64,000 nt of DNA. Source: Corallium rubrum (taxonomy: Eukaryota > Cnidaria > Anthozoa > Scleralcyonacea > Coralliidae). Where the stretch lies: NCBI GenBank assembly GCA_964035015.1, contig OZ036003.1:9551330-9615329 (forward strand), given 5' to 3'. The notes beneath the pieces are model-generated. The model saw nothing but the letters and a program-made list of their open reading frames with translations. It made no database searches and was not told the origin of the DNA. Position numbers and translations under genes: made by a program. Below, piece by piece: positions 51,592 through 60,360 of the stretch (the stretch's first letter is position 1; each line of letters starts with the position of its first letter).

Positions 51592-52552
51592 TTTATGGCG
51601 GGGCGGAGAGAAGACCCTGGCAAAGGCTGGTCACGTGACATCAATAATTTTGGAATATTTTTGATGAGTGACTCACACTGTACCGGGGGGCGCGATACAG
51701 TCACTGATATAGTTGGCTTGTTATTCAGCGAACTATTTAAGCAACCAAGAATAACAAAAACCGTACAAATAACAAGACATTCTCTTAGCAAATTTATAAA
51801 ATCAGTTAATGACCATCTTTAGTAAGAAGCGTCTATACTAAAACATATTTGCTTTATACTGAATGCAAGCAAGAAGTGTTTATTTGTTTCTGGACTATCC
51901 GAATCTAATTTAAAAAGTTTAGAAATCTACAAAGTCAAAGTCTTCAATGCTAATCTATAATGTTCGTCAATCGTAGTATTGTTGTTGATTGAATATTTGT
52001 ATTAAAGTACATGAACCTCAAAGTCAACGAGGACAGCAGATTCGAATTTGCCGTTAGAGTATAAATCGACAGATCAACAATTAAATTAACACAAATCCCA
52101 AACGTGTGGACAAGAAACATAAATGTGCTATACTGGACGGTAAATAAACTTCCAACAATCAACAGCATTCGAATATTTTAAGTGTATGTAGCAGTACCTG
52201 TATTAAACCGCAGTAGTTCTATTGAAAGTGGGTTTCTGTTTATCAGTTTACGATCGTTCATCACCTTCGGCTTTATTTCTAGCAATTGACGGCAACAAAT
52301 ATGAATTATTCAGCAATGTCGTAATTTTGAAATATATCTCATTTGTTTACCGCTCGAATTAATTTAACGTTACAGGACTTGCAACCAAACTTGCAACAAC
52401 CTTCTACATTTATGAGAACCGAATCAACCGCTCCCCCCAGGACCGGCGAAGCTCAAATTATCCACGTGACCAAATACTCCAAGAATCTTGGAGTATTTTG
52501 GAATCACGTGACCAGCCTTTGCCAGGGTCTTCTCATCTCGCCATTTTGAAAG
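51592..52552. mobile_element. TIR element with GACCCTGGCAAAGGCTGGTC arms
   Basis: GAAGACCCTGGCAAAGGCTG followed by GTCACGTGA (51610-51640) is mirrored at 52500-52545. Related to the element at 59387-59905 (GGCCCTGGCATCGGCTGGTC). No coding frame recognised between the arms. Confidence 0.6.
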
Positions 52553-52836
52553 CAGATAAGACCCTGGGTACGAGGTTGTCCTGCACGCAGGCTATCTGTC
52601 TGTCCTTCGTCAATAAACATTTAATAATTATTAATCTTTCCACATAAACTTTAATGAAACAAAATCCAGCTTTATACTCACATCAGCAAGACGGTTCTGT
52701 CGACTGTATTAAAATAGTTCAGATACCCTTAATCTGGCTTACAGTGAAAAGGTTAAAAAACACTTCATTGTTATATTTTTAAGAAGCTATTATTGGGCAT
52801 TTAGCAGGGTGAATGCAATACAGAATATAAACACCA

Positions 52837-53090
52837 TATTACCAAAACCGATGATGCGCGGCATGGCCCAAAATAAACATGTCATGTTTTCCACCAAAAC
52901 ATTAACGAATCCGACTGCATTCCTTAGCCTTTGAAATTGACACCGTGAGATCACTGCAATATGATTGGCCCATTTGCCACTTTTGAATTCTCTAGCCAAA
53001 AACGTTTAGGAATGCAGACGGATTCGTCAATGTTTTGAACACAAATCATGACGTGTTTTTTTGGGGCCATGCCGCGCATCATCGGTTTTG
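52837..53090. mobile_element. Palindromic MITE interrupted at its right end by the 53091-57887 transposon
   Basis: Left arm ATTACCAAAACCGATGATGC is mirrored by GCATCATCGGTTTTG at 53076-53090. The missing last bases (GGTAAT) resume at 57893 after the transposon. The mirrored arm therefore gives the pre-insertion sequence and proves the 6-base duplication. Confidence 0.85.
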
Positions 53091-53105
53091 TACGGTGGCC
53101 CACAT

Positions 53106-53400
53106 GTGCAAAACACTACCAAATAGCTCAAAACACTACCAAATAGCTCAAAACACTACCAAATAGCTCAAAACACTAACAAATAGCTCAAAGCACTAAC
53201 AAATGTTAAAAACACTAACAAATGTTGAAAACACTACCAAATTGCTCAAAACACTAACAAATGTTCAAAACACTAACAAATAGCTCAAAACACTAACAAA
53301 TGTTGAAAACACTACCAAATAGCTCAAAACACTACCAAATGTTGAAAACACTAACAAATAGCTCAAAACACTAACAAATCGCTCAAAACACTTGTTAGTG
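53106..53400 (+). repeat. Subterminal 20-bp repeat array, left
   Basis: About 15 units of AAAACACTANCAAATAGCTC with a TGTTC/TGTTG variant, ending in a perfect hairpin (AAAACACTTGTTAGTGTTTT at 53385-53404 region). Mirror-oriented to the right-end array; likely transposase-binding sites. Confidence 0.9.
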
Positions 53401-53560
53401 TTTTGAGCAATTTGTTAGTGTTCAAAACACTTAACACTAACAAAAGACACTCGTGCCCATGCAGGTTGCTCAGCTATATATTGGAGTATTTTGATGTGCA
53501 GGACAATCAATATATATTGAACCTTTGATTCTTGCGGGGACAGAAGTGTAATGGCGAATA

Positions 53561-54823
53561 ATGAATTGTGATAACTGTGGAAGTCAAATTACAGAAGATT
53601 TTACGTTTTGTCCTTATTGTGGTGAAACAATTGCTGCTGATGTTCCTGGCATTGCACCACCCGTAAGAAGTAATTTGACAGAAAACGAAGCTATACGGTA
53701 CTACTTCGAACGCGGTTTCAAATATAATTCTATTCTAAATTTTTTATCCAAGTTTCATTCTATTGACATTTCATATCGGACTCTCCTTTATCGACTCGAA
53801 GAATACGGACTCAAAAGAAGAAATCAAAATGTCGATGAATTGGAAGTGCGAAGGCTCATTGAAATTGAGTTAGATGGAGCAGGAAACTCAGTTGGATACA
53901 GAATGATGTGGCAAACAATTCGTACTAAATATCACATCAATACACCCTGAGCATTAGTTCAGAGACTCGTTCGCGAAATTGACCCGGAGGGTTCGTACTC
54001 AAGACGTCAACGTTGTTTAAGACGGCGAGCATTTTTCAGCTGTGGACCAAATTTTTCATGGCACGCAGACGGATATGACAAATTAAAGCCGTATGGCTTC
54101 CCAATCCATGGTTGTGTCGACGGCTTCAGCAGACGGGTTTTATGGCTGAAGGTCGGCACAACCAATAATAATCCTAACGTAATAGCGCGCTATTATTTAC
54201 AAGCAGTTGAAACCATCCAGGGATGTCCAACACTGTGCCGAACAGACAGAGGAACGGAAAACACAATAATGTCAGGAATGCAGTGCTTTCTCAGGCGCCA
54301 TGGAAATGATGAATTATCGGGAGAAAAAGCTCACCGCTATGGTTCATCCATCACAAATCAAAGAATTGAAAGCTGGTGGGCTCAACTAAAAAAGTCGTGG
54401 TCGTCCTGGTGGATCCAATTTTTCCAAAAATTGATAGAAGATGGAGAATTGGATACCAGCAATGAACTTCAAAGCAAGTTCCTACATTTTACTTTTGTGA
54501 AAGTAATTCAAGAGGAACTAGACCATGTACGAGATAGATGGAACACACACTATATCAGAAGATCATGTCACAACACACAAGCTGGGATACCTGATGAAAT
54601 GTTTTTCCTTCCAGAGAGTTTCGATGCTACTGATTACAAACAAGAGATTGCAAATGATGACCTTCTGCAAATGAAGCAGCAACTTGTTTTTGATGACACA
54701 AATATTTGTTTTAATTATTTTAGTGAAGTTAGCAATGCTTTACCAATACAACTCTCTACTCCTACAACATGGAGAGAAAGTCTTAGTTTATACCGGAGAA
54801 TGTTAAGGATTGCTCAAGGTTGA
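53561..54823 (+). pseudogene. Integrase-core transposase with one in-frame stop
   Basis: One frame of about 420 codons broken by a single TGA at 53948-53950 (codon 130, in a CGA-like context). An N-terminal zinc ribbon (Cys3, 6, 17, 20) is followed by a helix-turn-helix-like region (about 45-100). The integrase core carries Asp170 (WHADGYDKL), Asp229 (RTDRGTEN) and Glu270 (NQRIESWW), a D-D-40-E arrangement. The remaining domain (VRDRWNTHYIRRS ... AGIPDEMFF) matches eukaryotic integrase-like transposases. Apart from the stop everything needed looks intact, so decay is recent or the stop is read through. Confidence 0.8.
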
Positions 54824-54971
54824 AAATATTAACTAGAACAGAATAACACACATTTGGGTATATAATATAACCTTTAATATTAACGTTAACATTTATAATA
54901 TCAACATGTACAATAACTGTATTGTCTTTAACAAATATAAATGTACATTTACTAAAATGTTCTGATCAGAG

Positions 54972-57197
54972 TTATATATTTCCAAACCCAGGAGAGTTCA
55001 TGATGCAAAATATAACATCTTCCTTGAAGTTATCATACTTACATAACTCATCAGTGAGAGTGAGTCGTAAGATATTAGAACATGTATTTGCAGATAATTT
55101 TTGTTTAGCATCATCACCATGCAAAAACAAAATACTTGGTTGGGGAATAAACCCAATAGCAGGAATATCACTGGAACCAGTAACAAATTGCAAAATATCA
55201 CCGAGGGCCATTTTAACATTTTGCCCTTCAACAACAACATTAACTTTACCTTGCTCTATATCTTCTAATAACTGATTAAAATTAAACATGATAGCTTGCT
55301 CTTTTACAAATGCAGAACTACCAACAGGGCTATATATAGGAACAAAGATTTCATCTACTAAATCTGCTGTAAGCTGATTTGAATACTCAAAAACCATTCG
55401 AAATGCTTCAGCATTTGAACGAATAAGCTGTAAGATTTCACAATTCTTAAGACCTTCAATGAACTGCTCAAGCTCACTAAGACTCATCAAAATTACATGA
55501 TGCAGTGCAATACATCTAAGAAACTCATCTTTGTCAGATAAAGTTACAAATGGTTTTGAATATCCCGATTCAAATCGAAAACTGCACTGAAAGGAGGCTT
55601 TTTCTTTAAATTCTTCTTCGTCAGTAACATCTTGCAGGCTTTTCAGTACACCTTTAACTTCTTCACATGGTATTTCCTCAATGGTTGGTGTGCATTTTTC
55701 CATTTTTCCATAGAGAATATAATTTGTGACACTTGGAGAAAAAAACTTGGGTCCAGGAGAACCTTGTAACAATCCTAGGGCTGTTAGTTGTCCAAATCGA
55801 AAGAACTCTTTACTTTGCAATGCTGTCACATTGTGGCGAAATACTCCATTTGCCAACAGAGATGTGCCAACATGCTGGTTGACAAGGGAAAACAGTTCTC
55901 GACTTGGTCCTCCACGGTCTACAGAAGGCTCTCCAACAAATTGCACTCTTAATTGTTTGTTATGGCCACCTTCTTCAATTCTGTCAAGTTTTAAAAGAAT
56001 ATCTTGCCAGACAAATTGACGACGAACCTTCATTCTTATTTGTTCTCCCGAGTTGAGGTGGGAACTTCCCCATTGGCTTAGTAGATTCTTAAGATTTTCA
56101 TCTTTTGCATAGTGTAGTACACCATCATGAGCTTCCACTGTAAAATCATCAGGGCATTCATCTAGTTGATCAACAGACAAACTCTCATCAGGCAGAAAGT
56201 GTTCTGTTGACAGAGCTGAATAGAGGTCATAAGCTGGGGCATCCGAGTATCTCAGGACATAATTTACTGCATCTTCGAGGCTGTTGGTACACTCCATAGC
56301 TCTTTCCAGTACAGAAGTGTTTTTCTGGGGAAAAATTTCCTTCAGGTTATTTAACTGCAATGGAGAAGGCGTTTGTTGACTTGAAGTTTGACTTTCATAG
56401 CCTGCACGAGGATATTCTTCAGCAGGATGTTCTTGAGCAGAATTTTTTTGGAGAGGACTTACACGAGTAGGACTTCCTTGAACACAACTTTTAGAAGTAC
56501 AGGTGCTAGACATTTCACACAGAGTTCTCTGGTTGGCATCAGTTGGACGTACAGCTGTAGAACACTCTATTCTCTTTGTTTTCGGGGGTATTTCTTTCAC
56601 AACTACAGCATCTTCAGAATCACTTACGTCAATGGAAAGAACATCAGATCGTAAAGCTAAATAAAGCGTTATACGATTGTATGGTTTTCCAATTTCATTC
56701 TTGTATCTCTCAAGCGTAAACGACTCGGTTGGCTTACCAGGTATTGTCACTACTTCAGTTCCGTCTGGATAGACTAATGTATGTCCTTGACACGGGGCGA
56801 ATGAACGGTCATGGGCGGCGTGTTTGTCGACACATTTTCCTAAAAGTTCAACTTTGTTTACAGAAGGTAGAGCTCGCACAGGCAACGTTTTCCCTCGAAC
56901 GGGCTTTAACATATTGCCACACAGATACATCAAACCAACATTAAGTAGAACTTCCTCAACCTTCTTCGATTTCTTTTGTTTCTTGTTAGCTGAACGAGAT
57001 GGGCCTTGCCTGTCATCACTCTTCCTTTTTAAATAATCCTCAAAGGACGGAAGCGGTTGCGAGTTCTCAGGAATCTTTGATTCAACAAGACTAACCAGTC
57101 GACCACATTGCGCACAGAACTTATACGAGTCGTGCAATAATTGGTAATCACAGTGTACACATTTACATAATGTCCTCGGCATGACCAGTTGTTTCAC
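54972..57197 (-). CDS. Transposon-borne HECT-type ubiquitin ligase with CUE-like segment
   Basis: 741 residues in one exon. An N-terminal zinc ribbon (Cys13/16 and Cys28/31) resembles that of the transposase in the same element. A basic, nuclear-signal-like stretch follows (71-79, NKKQKKSKK). A CUE-like ubiquitin-binding segment lies at about 281-317 (LKEIFP ... LEDAVNYVL). The HECT domain spans about 395-741: FVGEPSVDRGGPSRELFSLV, FRFGQLTALGLLQ, and a C-terminal NTCSNILRL with the catalytic Cys at 706. HECT ligases load ubiquitin on this Cys before passing it to a substrate. The frame is complete, unlike the transposase. G2E3-like HECT proteins of this kind are common in cnidarian genomes. 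Confidence 0.85.
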   Translation of the reverse strand: MKQLVMPRTLCKCVHCDYQLLHDSYKFCAQCGRLVSLVESKIPENSQPLPSFEDYLKRKSDDRQGPSRSANKKQKKSKKVEEVLLNVGLMYLCGNMLKPVRGKTLPVRALPSVNKVELLGKCVDKHAAHDRSFAPCQGHTLVYPDGTEVVTIPGKPTESFTLERYKNEIGKPYNRITLYLALRSDVLSIDVSDSEDAVVVKEIPPKTKRIECSTAVRPTDANQRTLCEMSSTCTSKSCVQGSPTRVSPLQKNSAQEHPAEEYPRAGYESQTSSQQTPSPLQLNNLKEIFPQKNTSVLERAMECTNSLEDAVNYVLRYSDAPAYDLYSALSTEHFLPDESLSVDQLDECPDDFTVEAHDGVLHYAKDENLKNLLSQWGSSHLNSGEQIRMKVRRQFVWQDILLKLDRIEEGGHNKQLRVQFVGEPSVDRGGPSRELFSLVNQHVGTSLLANGVFRHNVTALQSKEFFRFGQLTALGLLQGSPGPKFFSPSVTNYILYGKMEKCTPTIEEIPCEEVKGVLKSLQDVTDEEEFKEKASFQCSFRFESGYSKPFVTLSDKDEFLRCIALHHVILMSLSELEQFIEGLKNCEILQLIRSNAEAFRMVFEYSNQLTADLVDEIFVPIYSPVGSSAFVKEQAIMFNFNQLLEDIEQGKVNVVVEGQNVKMALGDILQFVTGSSDIPAIGFIPQPSILFLHGDDAKQKLSANTCSNILRLTLTDELCKYDNFKEDVIFCIMNSPGFGNI

Positions 57198-57300
57198 GTT
57201 GTTTTCTTGAGCATTGACGAATGTTTAATGCACTGTACAGGAATTCATGTAAGAACAACACATTGGACTCATTCCCAGTTTCCTTGCGCGAGTATCTTTT

Positions 57301-57868
57301 GTTAGTGTTTTGAGCTATTTGGTAGTGTTTTGAGCTATTTGGTAGTGTTTTGAGCTATTTGTTAGTGTTTTCAATATTTGGTAGTGTTTTGAGCTATTTG
57401 TTAGCGTTTTAAACATTTGTTCGTGTTTTGAGCTATTTGTTAGTGTTTTGAGCTATTTGGTAGTGTTTTCAACATTTGTTAGTGTTTTGAGCTATTTGTT
57501 AGTGTTTTGAGCTATTTGTTAGTGTTTTGAGCTATTTGTTAGTGTTTTGAGCTATTTGTTAGTGTTTTGAGCTATTTGTTAGTGTTTTGAGCTATTTGTT
57601 AGTGTTTTGAGCTATTTGTTAGTGTTTTGAGCTATTTGTTAGTGTTTTGAGCTATTTGTTAGTGTTTTGAGCTATTTGTTAGTGTTTTGAGCTATTTGTT
57701 AGTGTTTTGAGCTATTTGTTAGTGTTTTGAGCTATTTGTTAGTGTTTTGAGCTATTTGGTAGTGTTTTGAGCTATTTGTTAGTGTTTTGAGCTATTTGTT
57801 AGTGTTTTGAGCTATTTGGTAGTGTTTTGAGCTATTTGGTAGTGTTTTGAGCTATTTGGTAGTGTTTT
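57301..57868 (-). repeat. Subterminal 20-bp repeat array, right
   Basis: About 28 units of AGTGTTTTGAGCTATTTGKT in mirror orientation to the left array, almost uniform from 57480 to 57780. The right array is nearly twice the left one, so the ends evolve in copy number separately. Confidence 0.92.
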
Positions 57869-58240
57869 GCACATGTGGGCCACCGTAGTATTGGTAATAT
57901 ATACATACAATATTTTCGTAGAAAATTCGTTTGAATCGTTGCGAGATCTGTTTTCGAGTTTCGACCGAGTCAGATATTTCGCAAGCGTCATTTATTTCGC
58001 GTCACACTAGGTCAGAAATTTCGCAGAGGTCAGAAATTTCGCTCGACACCGGTATGTTGAACTTAGAATATTAATTAACCATTTAATATCATGCAGTGCG
58101 TTGATTGTTACCGCACTGAGTGTGTAACCAGCTTTAAGACCAGAATAATCAAACTATTTGCCTTGAAATGGCTGATTTATGAAACTGTCAGGATAAAATC
58201 CAATGTTAATACTTACGATGAATAATTATTCAGTATTTTC

Positions 58241-58522
58241 ATAGTCCCTAGAATTATATTGTCTGGAGACGCGGCGAACATCAAAGCGGTTAACAATGAG
58301 ATACAATTTAGGTTGAGGGTGGCAAATAAGGTGCACAATCTTTTGTTTTACGTTCATTAATATTTATAAAGCAACGCTGCTATTGGTTGATTGCTTCATT
58401 ATACCAAAAATACAATGTGTTCAGCAAGCGTTAAGGTGAAATAAGGTGCACAAACGTGAACAAAAACCTAGAACAAAGACTTCGGCCGCGTTTCCAGACA
58501 ATTTATTTCTAGGGACTATGGT
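58241..58522. mobile_element. MITE with ATAGTCCCTAGAA termini, ~280 bp
   Basis: ATAGTCCCTAGAATTATATT and GTCTGGAGACGCGGC at the left are mirrored by GCCGCGTTTCCAGAC and TTTCTAGGGACTAT at the right. No coding frame. Confidence 0.75.
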
Positions 58523-58544
58523 ATTTTTAATTGGAAGTAATATA

Positions 58545-58728
58545 CCACTTTCATAATAGCGATTAATTTGAATATTCTTTTATGTGCATCTTAATAAGCC
58601 TTTCTGGCCTCGTTTGTGTGTCTGCAATTCAAAAGAATCTTTGCTTCATAACGAGGCCAAGAAGGCTCATTTAGATGCACATAAAAGAATATTTAAAGTG
58701 GTGGTCATTATGAAAGTGGTCTATGGAA
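58545..58728. mobile_element. Palindromic MITE, ~185 bp
   Basis: CCACTTTCATAATAGCG at the left is mirrored by CATTATGAAAGTGG at the right, with TTTTATGTGCATCTTAATAA / ATTTAGATGCACATAAAAGA inside. One arm of the same family sits at 19885-20035 in the GT31 intron. Confidence 0.75.
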
Positions 58729-58744
58729 CCGCTTGTGAATCAGA

Positions 58745-58997
58745 ATCACTCTGAATAATTCAGGCTGTATAATTCTGCATAATTCTGAATGACTCTGCAC
58801 GTTCTGTACGATTCTGTATGATTCTGTATGATTTTGTACGATTCTGGTTGATCAGTTCTGCATGATTCTGTGCGATTCTGTGCGATTCTGCATGATGATT
58901 ATGTGTGATTATGTATGATTTTGAATGATTCTGTATTATTTGATTCAGTATTATTCTGTATGGTTCTGAATGATTCTGTGTGGTTCTGTATGATTCT
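58745..58997. repeat. GATTCTGNAT-type minisatellite
   Basis: About 25 irregular units of 9-10 bases based on GATTCTGTAT/GATTCTGTGC. The 94-codon reverse frame across it (Asn/His/Ser/Tyr repeats) is an artefact. Confidence 0.8.
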
Positions 58998-59386
58998 GTT
59001 GCAGAAGGGGCGCCAAAACTAGCAAGGGCGCCAAATCTTAACAAAATAAACCTATTTCTTTGTATGAAGATCTGAAATCTGTAATCTTTTGTGTTTTCTA
59101 TGAAGTTTTATAATCTTCAGAATTCTGTAAAATCCCACTCCAAAATGCAGGAAATGGCATATCAGAGACTCTAGATTTCAAAATTTTCCGGACCCCCCTA
59201 GATGTTTGCTGCTACTTCGGTGTTCACACTGGCGACTTGAGAGAACTCGTTGTTTCTTATAATATATATTGCTACTTGAGTTATTTTAAAACAAAAAATG
59301 TGATCATTTATCAAATACAGTAATGTCTGTTTTATTTATTTATTTATTTATTTTTTGGGGGGTGGGGGGGGGGGGGGGGGGGGGCG

Positions 59387-59905
59387 CGAACCTCGTCCCC
59401 AGGGCATTTTGCCTCCACGTTGGGAGGTCGGCGAAAATGGCCCTGGCATCGGCTGGTCGATTCTATAATCGGATTGGCTGGTTTAAAAACTTGATTAATT
59501 CAGATACAGTGTAATTTATTCATCAAAATATGAATTGCAATAAATCCACTCTGCGAAGTTCATCCAAAGAATTGTAACGATAGCTTTGGTTAAAGTCAAG
59601 AACAACATTAGATATATGTTTCTTCCCGACATTTAAATGTATCCTGGATAATCGTGTGGAGTATCATGATGAATAATGCTAGCCAGTTGCATTTATGATA
59701 AAGGTTCACATGAGTGATTCGGCAGAGCGTTAAATATTTCTTATTTATTATTCATGTATACGTATTATACAAAAACGAAACACAAAGACCGCATAAATTT
59801 TCTTGCCAAAACACCCCAAAATTCTGGGTGTCACGTGACCAGCCGATGCCAGGGCCATTTTCTCCGACTCCCAACGTGGAGGCAAAATGCCCTGGGGACA
59901 AGGTT
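59387..59905. mobile_element. TIR element with CCCAGGGCATTTTGCCTCC arms, ~520 bp
   Basis: CCCAGGGCATTTTGCCTCCA followed by CGTTGGGAG ... GGCCCTGGCATCGGCTGGTC (59397-59460) is mirrored at 59830-59897. Poly-G tracts (59357-59384 and 59906-59922) lie at both borders. No coding frame between the arms. Confidence 0.75.
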
Positions 59906-60360
59906 GGGGGGGGGGGGGGGGGGGTGGCGCCAAATATAATCTGGCCACCCCAGCCTGAAACGTGCCACCACGCCACTGAAATACATCCTTTCATGTATGC
60001 CTTTCCAAGACGTCGCGCCTTGATGCATAAAAATCGTTGTACAAATTCAGCTAACCGACAAGACCTGACCCAAATCAAATTTTTCTTCATGTTTCTAGCA
60101 GGATAATGCTAGTCTTCTTTTAGAAAACCATATAGAGAAATAATTTATTAACAAAAAAAAAAATTCACATTAATATAAACACCTTACTTTAGGTGTAGGT
60201 TCAAATAAAATATTCCATCATGAATTGCTCTAAGTCTGAAGGATCCACTGATGAAGGAATCTCATATCTATACAACATCAGTGTACACGCAACATATGTA
60301 CACACAACATATTATATACACACAACGATGAGTACTGACCAGTCTTTAGCTGAATGGTAT

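Larger units (their letters stand above)
53091..57887. mobile_element. Integrase-type DNA transposon (IS3EU-like) carrying a HECT ligase gene
   Basis: 4,797 bp. Terminal repeats TACGGTGGCCCACATGTGC at the left and its mirror at the right continue into arrays of a 20-base unit (about 53106-53400 and 57301-57868). A 6-base duplication GTTTTG (53085-53090) / GTATTG (57888-57893) differs by one base. Two convergent genes: an integrase-core transposase (+) and a HECT-domain protein (-). The integrase fold and 6-base duplication point to the eukaryotic IS3-like (IS3EU) superfamily; that name is inference from family knowledge. Confidence 0.8.
51329..58052. mobile_element. Outer TIR element hosting nested transposons
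   Basis: CCGGTGTGACGCGAAATTTC at 51329 is mirrored by GAAATTTCGCTCGACACCGG ending at 58052, each followed inward by a second GCGAAATTTCTGAC. It holds a ~1-kb inverted-repeat element (51592-52552), a palindromic MITE (52837 onward), and inside that the 4.8-kb transposon. Its own coding capacity, if any, is not visible. Target duplication not clear. Confidence 0.5.

Noticed and set aside
53106..53400. CRISPR-like array
   Set aside because: Units are contiguous 20-bp repeats without unique spacers, mirrored at the other end of a transposon.
58760..59044. 94-residue Asn/His/Tyr-rich protein
   Set aside because: Translation of the GATTCTG minisatellite.
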